Shown here in pieces: positions 24,476 to 64,000 of a stretch of DNA of 64,000 nucleotides. How positions within the stretch are numbered: position 1 is the stretch's first letter; each line of letters opens with the position of its first letter. Source of the DNA: Protea cynaroides. Lineage: Eukaryota > Streptophyta > Magnoliopsida > Proteales > Proteaceae. The DNA is taken from positions 56,804,700 to 56,868,699 of the forward strand of contig CM053267.1 of NCBI GenBank assembly GCA_028583415.1. The letters run 5' to 3'. Below the pieces are notes generated by a model that was not told where the DNA came from, did no database searches, and saw only the letters and a program-made list of their open reading frames with translations. The position numbers were made by a program, and so were the translations under genes.

Positions 24476-24760
24476 CACTACAAGAAAGTCACTTTAGCGG
24501 CAGCAATAACTGTCGCTAAATTAGAAAACTGCCGGGAATTAGTGACGGTAAATTAACAGTCGCAAAAGTGTAGCAAAAAGTGCCAATACAGGTGATTTCA
24601 TACGGTAAATGCTACCGCCCGTGTTTAGTTGATTTAGAAGCAGATAAATAACCGCCTCCAAACATATAAATTGTGACAATTAACTTCTGCTTCTAAAAGC
24701 ATAACATAATACACTGTTTTGAAGCAGTTTATTTATCCTAATGATATATTTGGTGACGGT
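24476..24760. mobile_element. CACTA transposon left end, truncated
   Basis: Starts with CACTACAAGAAAG, the En/Spm-type terminus, followed by subterminal ttagcggcagcaataactgtcgctaa and related motifs. No matching right end (TTTCTTGTAGTG) was found in the following sequence, so only one end is present. Right border approximate. Confidence 0.6.
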
Positions 24761-24887
24761 TAATTACGTGCTAATTGTGTAAGATGCATCTAGTTCCATT
24801 AAAGTCTTATTTGTTCCATTAAGATGCACACTATTGACCTACATAGGACTATAAGTTATAATGTCTTTAGACCATTGCATGAGTCTA

Positions 24888-24938
24888 ATACATACATACA
24901 TAAATACATACATACATACATATATACATACATATATA
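24888..24938. repeat. (CATA)n microsatellite
   Basis: Imperfect tetranucleotide run of catacata with tatata interruptions. Confidence 0.85.
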
Positions 24939-25355
24939 GATTAGGTAGATATTACATAGTTGATATTAGTCATGTCAAAATTTTAAGCTTACTTCAAGGA
25001 AATATCATTTTATGTATTATTATGCATTCCTACGATACTCTGAACACTATGTGTGCTCTCTCAATCGTAACCCTGAATTTTCAAACTTCTTTTTTGCCAT
25101 GTGACAAACTCTGTGTGGATTAAAATTTTAAATGTGAGTATGAGACCGTAATTAAGGTCCATCAGTTCACTAGTAAAAAAAAAAAAAAAATAATACTCCA
25201 TTTGTCTCTCATAAAATCTAATTTTTAGCCCAAGAAACCACCCAAATGGGAAAAATTTATTGAAAAGAAACACAAAGGTTGTACAAGACTAACCTTTCCA
25301 GTATCGTTGTGTATGTGTGTTCGTGTGTGTGCATGGGTGTGGATGTGCTTATTGC

Positions 25356-25359
<4 letters not shown>

Positions 25360-25409
<50 letters not shown>
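25360..25409. repeat. (GA)n microsatellite
   Basis: About 24 GA units. They create false serine-leucine frames on the minus strand. Confidence 0.95.
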
Positions 25410-25411
<2 letters not shown>

Positions 25412-25420
25412 GGGGGAGGG

Positions 25421-25834
25421 TAAAGATGTAATGGGTAGCCAAAAATTCTGATCCGATTCAAATTTGCATCCATTAGGGGAATCAGAATTCAAATAATCAG
25501 ATTCGAACTCGAATTGCTAGGGTCGATTCAGATACGGATTCAGATTTCAATCAAACGGTCAAGATTATATCCACTCAGTTTAGTCTAGTGTTAAGACTTA
25601 TATAACCTTAGTTTTAAAGTGTTAAGATGTATATAACCTTAATGTTTTACATAGTCATTTAAGGTTTCATCCATTTAAGGTTTCATCTCTTATTTTTTTA
25701 GGATAAGCTATACATTTGTTTTAACTAGGGTTTTCTCTCATTTTTTATACAATTTCAATTCTAGTTCTAATTTTCGGTTTCAAAGGATTAACTGAATATC
25801 CTTTAAATTCAAATTCAATCCGTTTACATCCCTA
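25421..25834. mobile_element. MITE of the ATCCGTTTACATCCCTA family
   Basis: Inverted copy of the element at 59132-59651: it shares taaagatgtaatgggtagcc at one end, ccgtttacatcccta at the other, and an interior with tagtgttaagacttatataa. No target duplication could be confirmed, perhaps because the GA repeat abuts the left side. Confidence 0.65.
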
Positions 25835-26222
25835 AGTGAACTACTTTAATAAATAAAATATAAACTAAAATAGATAAAGGGTAGGTTCATGGAACCATTC
25901 CTAACCAACTTATGGTAGGGAATTGACTTCTAACAAAAGTAGTTGTTAGGTGCGGGTCTATGGCCTTGCCTCTCATTAATATATGAGACAAACTTCATTT
26001 TAGAATAAGTTGTTTTTCTTTGTTGTTGGATAAGGAATTTACCTATTTTCACATAAATGACCCAAAAAATCTCATCTACTTCCCTATAGCTGTGAGTCTC
26101 ATCTTTTTATATCAATTCTACTTTCAATTCAACACCCTCCTTGAATACTTTCTCTTTTCTTTTCATTTCATTTCACTTCACAACCAAAGAGTCTTAAATG
26201 ACTCTAAATGCTTGTTTCTCTT

Positions 26223-26225
<3 letters not shown>

Positions 26226-26296
<71 letters not shown>
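26226..26296. repeat. (TA)n microsatellite
   Basis: Uninterrupted TA run of about 35 units. Confidence 0.97.
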
Positions 26297-26299
<3 letters not shown>

Positions 26300-26352
26300 T
26301 GTTTGGTCCTCATAAGATGCTGACCAAGTTACCCTAATATACTTCAAACCCC

Positions 26353-26353
<1 letters not shown>

Positions 26354-26383
<30 letters not shown>
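26354..26383. repeat. A homopolymer, 30 nt
   Basis: A continuous run of A following accccc. No retroposed body was recognised upstream. Confidence 0.9.
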
Positions 26384-26386
<3 letters not shown>

Positions 26387-27026
26387 GTTACTCTCCTACT
26401 AAATAATCCATCTATAGTATTTCTGTTTGAGCTTGCCATATAGGGAAAATCTACCAGATAAACCAATGTTTCCAACCAGAGAAATACCTCTGAAAGAAGC
26501 TGATAAGATGGAGATGGATCTCTCCCATGTAGTGACATGGTTGAATAATCAGTAAATAGGATTCACAAATTGTCATGCAAAGATGGCATATTGGAGCCAA
26601 GATTTTGAGTAGGAAGGAGTAGTTGTAGTTAATATGGAACTAGAAAAGGACGGGGATGAAAGCTCAGAATTAGATTTTGACAAGCTGTGGTTTCCATGAG
26701 AAGCAAACATCTCACGGATGAAGACAACTGCTATGTCTATGCCATATTTGTCTTCTGTGGTTAGTTTCTATTTATCAAAAACATGATTTATTTACAAAAA
26801 ATAATTGCTACTTCACTTTTTTTTTAATTTATTAAAATTCCAAAAAAAAAAAATTCTGTACAACGAACAAAAAGCTTTAAGTGAGTGACACTGAAATAAA
26901 AATCATCAATAAATCAAAACACCCCATTTTAAAGTTTAATTTTTTTCTCTTTCCACGTTATTTTACTTTACTTTACGTAGTTTGGGCATGCTCAATTTTT
27001 TATAAATAAGGCACCCTTGCACCAGC
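26384..27026. other. Intergenic DNA, nothing recognised
   Basis: AT-rich with A/T runs near 26817-26850. No gene or repeat boundary seen. Confidence 0.4.
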
Positions 27027-27247
27027 TAGGGGTGTCAAAATTGAACCTAAACCAAAAAGATCGATAAAAAAAGAGTGGACTGAATCAAACCAATATCGGG
27101 CAAATTGAGAGAAAACCCTAGTTAGCAATATTATAATTCATACCAAACAATTACATATGTCATAATACATTATATAATTAATTCTACAATACATACCAAT
27201 TAAAGAGAGCTTTAAAATCCCTATAATTTGTATTGATACCACCCTTA
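27027..27247. mobile_element. Possible hAT-type MITE, 221 bp
   Basis: The left end TAGGGGTGTCAAAATTG and the right end, read inverted as TAAGGGTGGTATCAATA, resemble the TAGGGGTGTCAA ends of hAT MITEs. The flanks share only gcac, so the call is tentative. Confidence 0.4.
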
Positions 27248-27280
27248 GCACTGAATTTAGAAGCCTCCATTATAATATTT

Positions 27281-29686
27281 GGGAAATTACAACTACCTTC
27301 GCTGATGTTTGCCCGAATTCCAATTGTCTCCCAAAGATTACAAACAATTACAACTGTTTTTTTTTCCTCTCAATAGTACTAAACTTAATATGCAACAGAC
27401 ACGTTTACCCCTGAACGATTTGCTAACAAAAAATTAGTACTAAACTTAATATGCAACAGACACGTTTACCCTTGAACGATTTGCTAACAAAAAATCACTT
27501 CATCATTAAATGACTTATTTAACCTTGTTTGTTTCACTTAAAAATCATTTCGATCATAAGCTTCCAACATCTCTCATTATTCTCTCATCTCTAACGAATA
27601 GAGTCATCTCCCATTGATAAGGAGAAAATAAATCACGATGTATCCTGTATGTACATTAGGATTAACTATCATCCATGGTGGGGTTGGCCACGTGGCATAT
27701 CTCTAAGGGGAACATGTGGTGATCAAGGAAAGGCTACGTCTACCATTGTGGTGCCGACCTAACTTCCAATAAGAAAGATTTGCTGATCTATAAATCAATG
27801 GGAAACAAAAACGTGGCACAATTTGGTTCGGGTAGGGTCAGCTAAATACAATGAGTACGTCGAAGACTGGAGGATACTCCAACCCTAGGGTCATCAATAG
27901 GAAAATGGCACGTCACCCTGGCAAGGGAAAGCTGTTTTGACTTTATTAGAAAGAGGGGCTACTGTAGGAACGGACAAAATCATCATGGGTCTCATTGGAC
28001 CAAAGCTCACTAACTAGCTTCTGCACGTAAGCTATGGGATGGGGTAGGCTCGACTGCCTTCCTCCTTGATTAGACACGCTGACCTGGTCTACCACGGATT
28101 TATATCGTTTTCTACCAGTGGTTTTGGGACAGTGGCAATCTATCTTGCATGATTGCCACGTACACTGGGAGGAGACGATGCAGATCCGGTCTACCACCTA
28201 AACAGGACAAGTGAACAACCGAGTCTGACCTCAAGTTATAGCTAGAGAAGCTAGAAAAAAAGGCTAATCCTAGCTTCATACTCTTGCTATAAATATAAGG
28301 AACTAAGGCCTAAGGTATGCTAGAATCTCATATTTGGACATTCATTTTTACTCATATTCAAGTTTCCACTTTCACTTTTCTATCCTCTTCATAGCCAAGT
28401 ATTTCAGCCCCTCTCTACTAGGAATTCGGATATCTTACTTCTGGATTCCATTTGTTTGTCCTGGTCCTATTTGATCCTATACTGACTTAAGCATCGGAGT
28501 GGCCATGGGGTTAAACCCGACCACCTCACTACGTGCCTTGATTCCCTGTTACAGGTGTCATCATCTTAGGCATCGAGCAAAATCCGGCGACAACACTCAT
28601 CTCCAGCTAGTAGCATCATCTCTCATCTCTAGCTAGCAAGCAACGAGCAAGCAACAAATCCTTTCTCCGGTGAGTTTCAGTCATAACTCTGGCATACCTC
28701 AACTCCGACAACCATCAACACTGGCACGCATTAGAAATCCTCAAATCTCATCTATCAATTTTTAGGGTTTTGGGGTTTTCATCTATTGATTTCATCCAAA
28801 CTTGTAATGGGAAGCAAGGAAAAAGCACACAATCAACTCATTCTTTTCCCATACCTACAGGTTAAATTTTATGTTGGATTTATGGTTACGTGCTAATGCA
28901 TTTGGTCTATTTAAGATCCCAGAGTTACATAGAGACCAAAGATCAAGGCTTCTGACTGATGCCAATCTAGATGAACATGGATAGGCCAATTCTGGTTGAT
29001 ACTTACCTGGAGTCAGCTTTACTCCCATCAGTCTGGACCAGGAAATCTACAATCCAGACAAATATACACTGATCCATAAATCCATTATGGGTATAAATAT
29101 TCATTAAGTTCCACCTGGCTTCAAGGGCAATACTAGAAGAATATCAAAGAAAATGAAGAATGACCATATTTCAACATTTCCATCGACCACAGTTTTACCA
29201 AACCAGCTGAACTTCAACCATGTTAATTATTTAATGGTTGATGTACCAAAAACAAAAATGGCAGATGAATGAAATGAAACAATGAAGCAAATCATTACTG
29301 GTCGCAAATTGCAATTCCCTCTTATCAGCACTATCAAAGGAGAAAATTATTTTGAAAATCACAACTCACAAGAATAATTGGCACAAAAAATGAGAATCGG
29401 GCATTAGAAACAAGGAGAGAGAATAGAGCGGCAAGATTGAACCAAATGTTGATTTGTATGCTTTTTGTTCTGAGGGTAAATCAGATATTTCACCCTTTAA
29501 AGGAGGTAGTTCGACCATTATAAAATTAATGGCCATGACACGTCAGTATTTAACAGAAGATGCCTAACGGAGTAGGTTTATTTATAATATATGGTGAATG
29601 TAGAGGAGGTAATTGTAATTGTTCAAAATCTTTGGGAGGCAATTGAAATTCTGGCAAGCATCAGAGGAGGTAGTTGTAATTTTCCC
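27281..29686. mobile_element. Mutator-like element with long terminal inverted repeats, 2.4 kb
   Basis: The left arm (27281-27360, gggaaattacaactacc) and right arm (29605-29686, inverted gggaaaattacaactacc) match over about 80 bp, including caattgtctcccaaagatt against caattgcctcccaaagatt. The flanks ataatattt and tgaatattt agree at 7 of 9 positions, as expected for an old 9-bp MULE duplication. The interior has a 61-bp tandem duplication, and a segment of about 27.64-28.57 kb with a TATA-like motif (gctataaatataagg, near 28287) that might be a solo LTR. No transposase frame is present. Confidence 0.7.
27374..27495. repeat. 61-bp perfect-spacing tandem duplication
   Basis: Two copies starting tagtactaaacttaatatg at 27374 and 27435, differing at one or two positions (cccctgaac versus cccttgaac). 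A recent duplication inside the MULE. Confidence 0.95.
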
Positions 29687-29695
29687 TGAATATTT

Positions 29696-32600
29696 ATACC
29701 ACATTAAACAATGTTCCTTCAACTTTTCTTCTAGTGTGATCACTTCTAGATTACAAAAGTTCTATATTTTATTTTATCTTTTTCTTATTACAAAATGAAC
29801 CGCATCCTCTAATGCATTTAATGATCTAACAATGAAAATACATACCACATACTATATTTTGTCATCTCAAAATGTTTTCTTGACGTAGAATGCATTCCAT
29901 GAATATGAATACACACAAATACAACTTTAGAGAAGAATACATTTGTTGGGAGGATTTTACAAGAATGTACAACTTAACAAATGGACCCCATACAATAAAT
30001 TCCAAATCTGATGATTTGATTGGCAGCACCAAACCTCCAGGGAATCCAAGTTTTGTCCTTTATATTACAATCTTTCTAATTGGGGCAACTAGCTGGAAAA
30101 TGCAATCGCAACCCACCCCAATCCACAAGTCCAGATCCTCTCCCCGTGTGGTAACCACCACACAGGCCCACAGCCTTGGGAGCTTTCAGCCCAACTCTCC
30201 AATTCTAAGACACACGAGAAAGCAATTCTAGAGAGATGAAATTTACCCCCCAAAAAAAATTTCTAGAGAGATAAGAATTGCAATTTTTGCCAATTCTATG
30301 CTAAAAGGAATTAAAGTCGTTGCCAATTTTAGTGGGAACTTTCTCAACCTTTCATGGTTAAAACGTAAGGAACCAGAGAAATTAGGGGGAAATGGGATTT
30401 TGTCATCAACCAAATAAGGAGAGAAGTGTTGAAGAAGCAAATATTCCAATTCTAAAAATATTTGCACAAAAAAATATTAAATCCAAATATGCCCTAAGAC
30501 AATTCCAATTTCTTGTTTAGACATTGGACCCGACATGGCCTAACTCATTAATTTTGGAATTTTGTTTTTGGTTGCCAAGGTGGGTGTAGCCACCTCATTT
30601 TGTCTCATCCTTTGAACAACAATAAAGAGACCCTAAAGTCCTAATTCTATCGGGTTTAGAACCTATTCTTGGGTCTCAAATGTCCCACAGGCCTCCAGCC
30701 AATGTTAAAAGTCATTCTTCAGATTCTAGCCATAGTGGTCATAATTATCAAAATACCCCCGATTCTGAGTTGACTCGATCAACCAAAAAAATAACTTTTC
30801 CCCCATGTGAGATAAGGTCAAGGTCACGAAAACCTCGTACTCACTGAGAGCTTTGAAACGGCACCAGATTTGTCTCAATTGGAGTCCGAAATCAAAAGAT
30901 ATGGTCATTACAAGTTTTAAATTACCAATCCAATTCTCCTGTGAACATATATCTAGACCCAACCCAAGTGGGCCAAAAGTGGCCCAGGGCCAAAAAAGAA
31001 TCAGGTTTTAGACCCAAGGCTCGACTCTAGGTCTTTAAGTGAAAATACTGATTCATTGACCCCGAGTCAGGTATCATCAACACCAACTGTCAGTCGGTCA
31101 ACGTCTTGTCAACATCACCGATTCATTTACAGAGTTGACCCGAAGAGGTTTCCAGATTGTCTAAAACTCTTCAATCTCACTCCAATCCATCCCATCTCGC
31201 GAGATAGACCTTATCTTTCACGTGGCAAAATCCCAAAGGCTCTAGGAAGCCTTTCCCCATTTTAAAACATCCCTTCAACACGAATGGAAAAGGAATTTGA
31301 TCTCTTTAAAGTTTAGGGTTCGTTTTCAACCCTTGATCTTGTTTTGCTTTTACCTTCACTCAATATCCAACAATTTGAGTTAAGATTTGAGGCATTACAA
31401 AGCTAAAGAGCCGAGTTAAGTTTACTCCCTATAAATAGACCCCCTACTTCACAGTGGAGAAGAAGCTAGACTCTTTTTGGAAGAGCAATCTTAGAGAGAC
31501 ACTTTGAGGGAGTTTATTCCTCATTGTTCTTCGTCAACTTTGCGAATTTGAGATCTGAACTCGGTTTTCATTGTTGTAATGGTAACTTCATCATATCCTA
31601 CTTTCATTTGCTTACTTATTTTCATAATTAAAATCCTACTTTCTTCCATCTTGCATGGTAAAGAAGAGTTATATCTCCATTGCCTCTCATGGTGATTGGA
31701 GTTATATGCCTCAATCCTTAGATCGAGGATGTGAATAACTTAGCTAGGATTTATTTCCTTTGAATTATGAATAGTGTTTTAGGAGATCCACATTAGGATT
31801 TCATGTGGTCGTTTATGGATTTAGTTCAATTATTTCATGTAGATTTTGTTGGGTTATTTCATCATCTAGTTGTTATTTAATTCTGAAGTCAATATTATCC
31901 CAATCCCCCATTAGCAACCATAAATCATCGTAGTTCATACATCCATGCATTATCTGAGATTTTCTCTCTCACGTTGTATGACTGCCCAAAGGCCAACCAC
32001 GGGGCTACCACCTCTCTTCTTTGTGAGTTATTACCCTTGATACTATTATAAGGAATCCATCATCCCATTAGCGAAAGCCAAAACAAAGGCCGGATTTATA
32101 TGGGCGGACCAGGATGCTTAACATCTTCCCTAGGCCATATCGTGGCGTGTTCCCTGAATCTCTTTTTTTTTTTATCAACTTCTCTATCCATGGATTATCC
32201 ATAGTCAATTATGGGTCGTAGACCCCAATTTAGGTGAAGCCTCCAAAAAAACCCCTCAAATCATCGTGTGCACTTTCGTTCGATCATGCACCGAGCGAGA
32301 ACCAGTTGTTCTCACTGTGGGCCCATTACAATGGTGGCCCAAAGGGAGATAAGGTGTTCAATGGGGATGGAGAAAGTGGGTGACATGCCATCCAACGGGA
32401 ATAGGACTTTGGAGAGTTAAACACTCAACTTCCTGGACTTACACCAAATACACCAACTGACAGGCACCATAGCGCTACAAGCGCTTCCCTGATTCAGGTT
32501 ATAGGGTACACAAGAGTATAAAATCGAGTCGAACAGTGAGTAAAAGCTAAGCAACAAAATACACTGTTTATCAACTGGGTTAAAAGATCAAACACTTTTT

Positions 32601-32821
32601 TGAGGTTCAAATTTGCAAAGCTTTATGGTTACAGGGGGTTAAAACTAAACATCACAAGGATTTGTGTAGTTTGTCTTTCTCATAAAACTCCGGAACCATG
32701 TAGCAGGCCTGGACAACTGAGATATGTGAGTTTCCTCCATCAGTTGTCCACCCTAGTTTGCCATGTGAAAGACTGCCAGTCTTGTGAAATCAAAGTCAAA
32801 TTTCATAAAACAATGTAAATT
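29696..32821. other. Unclassified region without recognisable gene
   Basis: Short frames only. A good TATA-like motif (ctataaatag, 31430-31439) is followed by ttcacagtggagaagaagc and a T-rich leader, which looks like the promoter part of a solo LTR or of a lost gene. No LTR ends, primer site or conserved protein were found. Confidence 0.35.
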
Positions 32822-32824
32822 TAA

Positions 32825-33197
32825 GGCTCAGTTTGGTTGCGTGAGAAATTAAAGAGAAGACAAGTGAAAATTTTCAAATCTAAAAAAGAGACTTTTATAA
32901 CTCTAACACAACATGATTGTATAAACTACCTAAATTTCTTACCATATTTTACCAAAAAAAAAAAAAAAATTTTACCATATTTAGTAATAACACTTATTAG
33001 ATATAAAATTTATTTTACTTTTCAAATGCAAGGGATATGGATACAAAGTAAAATGTAAGGTAATAACTAAATACGGAATTATAAATTACTTACATAGTCA
33101 GATGATAGCTTTTTCTGTAATGATTACAAAAGTTTACTTTTTGAGTTTAAAATTTTCACTTCCCTACCCTTTAATTCCCATGCAACCAATCAGAGCC
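32825..33197. mobile_element. Tourist-like MITE (PIF/Harbinger), 373 bp
   Basis: Ends ggctcagtttggttgcgtg and the inverted ggctctgattggttgcatg are closely similar and continue inward (aaattaaagagaag / gaattaaagggtag). Flanked by TAA on both sides (32822-32824 and 33198-33200), the 3-bp duplication of Tourist elements. Non-coding. It lies about 450 bp beyond the JMJ16 stop codon, possibly near the transcript end. Confidence 0.85.
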
Positions 33198-33642
33198 TAA
33201 GTGTTTGACAACAAAATGCTTGACTTGAACCTGACCCATTTATATAATGGTTTTGAAAACGCCAACCCAAGAACAAATTACAAAGAATCCAATGATTGAA
33301 CCACCCTTCTAAAGAAAAGCAAATATAAGCATAACCTCATAACCCACATGGAATTTGGAAGAAATGAAATATTTTGTAAGAGTATAATTTTGAACACTAT
33401 TCATAATTCTGATCTACAAGAAGCCTGAATTAAAACCAGTTAATAAGATCAGACTAAGAACCATATGATCATGCATCTTAGACAGATGCTTACGATCTCT
33501 ATGGCAGTTGAAAGAATGGACCTAATAAAATAGGGAAATTAGATGTAAAGTAAATGAAAAAGTGTACCTGACAGAAAAGAATTTTGGCCATCTCTCTTCT
33601 TCTACTTCTTTTATTTTTATTTTTATTTTTATTTTTTGTGCC

Positions 33643-62130
<28,488 letters not shown>

Positions 62131-64000
62131 CGCTCAAAAATCTAAGCTTCTAAACCAGAAGATCAATATCTAACTCTTCTAACAATGAACCCCAATGAGA
62201 GTCCTTCTACTTATATGTCTACTGTTAATGCGCATAGAATTCTCCACCCAATGAATAGTTTCCGTTTAAATATTATGATTCCATTTTGGTCATCCGTCCC
62301 ACCACAAGTTCTCTAGTATAGGCAATGCATTAAATGTATACCCAAAACAATTAATAAACTTCCAAGGTACCCTAAATCAAGTGTAACGGCAAACGTGACC
62401 AAGCGACCATTCACACATTATTGTGTTTTTTCCCTTCCAAACCTGTCAACCATGTACTTTTAAAATTTGTTACAGTGCAGTAAGTTTTTCGAACTTCTTA
62501 AGCTGCAGGCACTAACATACGGGACAGAAAGCAAGGAATAAAACTGAGGTCAAAACCATTAAAATATTTCATTTGGATCATAGCTGCGGGTGATAAACAT
62601 AGGTATACACACTATACATTGTGTCTTCCTCCCCCCCAACAAGGTGCATTTAAAGGTTAGAAATCCCTAATGGTAGGATTGAATATTTTAAATTTTGTAT
62701 ACAGGCACAACTAAGCATCAGGCTGTGCATCTTGGCCAACATCACAAGGGATTATAAGCATCAAACCAGAAAATTACTTGTTCCTCAGGGAAAGAACCTA
62801 AAAGGCTAAAAGTCTAAAACAAAAGAAACTCTACTTGAAGCAGCCACCCCTAGCTTAATATATGGAACATCCCTAAAAGTAATGCCAAATTCATTATCAT
62901 CTGACTATAATAAATTTTCCATCATGCACTAGACAACCGAACTGGAGTCAACACTCCAGCAGTATGATAAATAGCAGCCATAGTTAATTCATTCTTATCT
63001 TCCAAATATAACATCAGATGACTAGAGAATGATGTCATAGTTCCAAGAGCCTTGTGATCATAAAGAAAACACAAATGGTCCTATTTTCATCAGAAAAAGA
63101 GTAAGCCTAAATGTCAAATCCTTAATTTATCAAACTTAATTCCAAAATAAGAGCAAAATTATGTATCCAATACAGCATATGAAAACCGATATTGCAAATC
63201 TAATTGACAAGTTCCACATCACTTGTACAAAACTTCAGAACGATACGGGCTATACTTAGATAGATACATAGAACTAACATCTGGCCCAGGAGAATATCTC
63301 TGCCAGGAAATCTTCACCGAACCCATTAGATTAATTGGTATATCTGAAACAGGGACAGAGAAGAAAACCAAACTCTACAACAAAAATCCAGCTTCCTGCA
63401 AAAACTGTTCCATTGACAAGAAGAAATCATGAAACGCAATTCCCAAGTCTCCAAAATTATGAAGAAACAAAAAACCCCGATTCTAACATACCAAAATATA
63501 CTCAAAAAAGATCCATAATTCACAACTGCCAGAGAAGAAGTTCCACCATAAAAGCACATACAAGGAGGATGCAGGAATTCAACAAAATCTGTTCTCATAA
63601 TGTACAAACCCTCAAATATCAGCATCCAGCTACCTAAAAAAGAAACTCTTTTTGCCTTTATCAGGAAAAAATCATCCTACGAAATCCAATACCAGATAAT
63701 GTCAATATAAACCAGAGATTCAACCAAATCTAGTCATCCAAATCCAACCACGAAATCTAAACATTCAGTCTACTATTCAATCATTAAAAAAAAAAACAAA
63801 CAAACAAATAAACAATTATACCCCTTATAATAAATTAAAAAGATAAAACAATACCCAAAACTGAAAGAATTCAACGACCCAGGATTCTACTCGTTGAAGA
63901 ATAATTTTAAAAAAAAATTAAAAATGGGCGTACTGAACACCCATTATACAGCAAACCCACATACCCAAATTCTCCAGTTATTTCATTAAATGAAACACAG
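62131..64000. other. JMJ16 upstream region (5' UTR and promoter expected)
   Basis: No second gene is recognised. AT-rich DNA with A-runs near 63787 and 63908. The transcription start cannot be placed from sequence; a further 5' UTR intron is possible. Confidence 0.4.

Noticed and set aside
25225..25473. Minus-strand frames with serine-leucine runs
   Set aside because: Product of the GA microsatellite.

Overview
The window is nuclear DNA of a flowering plant, probably a eudicot with a large, transposon-rich genome. The evidence is a 12-exon gene for a plant-type KDM5/JARID1-like histone demethylase, two Au-type SINEs, Ty1/copia and Ty3/gypsy retrotransposons with initiator-Met-tRNA primer sites, and many hAT, MULE, CACTA and Tourist relics. 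The species cannot be fixed from the sequence; a basal eudicot such as a Proteales member is a guess from the long, transposon-filled intron.

Layout. 1-6.5 kb: AT-rich intergenic DNA with no recognisable gene. 6.5-24.8 kb: a mosaic of five copies or fragments of one repeat unit. The unit holds a Mutator-like element, its flank, a LINE 3' tail and a CACTA end. It is broken by two copies of a hAT-type element and by a decayed Ty1/copia element (about 15.5-22.5 kb, minus strand). 24.8-33.6 kb: microsatellites, small MITE-like elements, a 2.4-kb Mutator-like element with long inverted repeats, unclassified DNA and a Tourist-like MITE.

33.6-62.1 kb: one real protein-coding gene on the minus strand, the JMJ16 (PKDM7D) type H3K4 demethylase. 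Twelve coding exons join in frame to a 1,208-residue product with JmjN, JmjC, C5HC2 zinc finger, FYRN and FYRC domains in the expected order. Its last intron is about 18.8 kb and is mostly nested transposons: a 2.1-kb non-autonomous LTR element, two Au SINEs, four copies of a hAT-like family with CATAGTTGTCAAGGCG ends, and a 12.6-kb Ty3/gypsy chromovirus. The gypsy 5' LTR is split by a 3.6-kb gag-only LTR element, which itself carries a hAT-type MITE. 62.1-64 kb: upstream region of JMJ16.

Only JMJ16 looks functional. Every transposon protein is broken by stops or frameshifts. Nothing in the window supports a new defence, metabolic or regulatory system; the points of interest are the nested intron, a GC-AG intron, precise insertion histories with target-site duplications and matching empty sites, and a hAT-like family with an internal hairpin.
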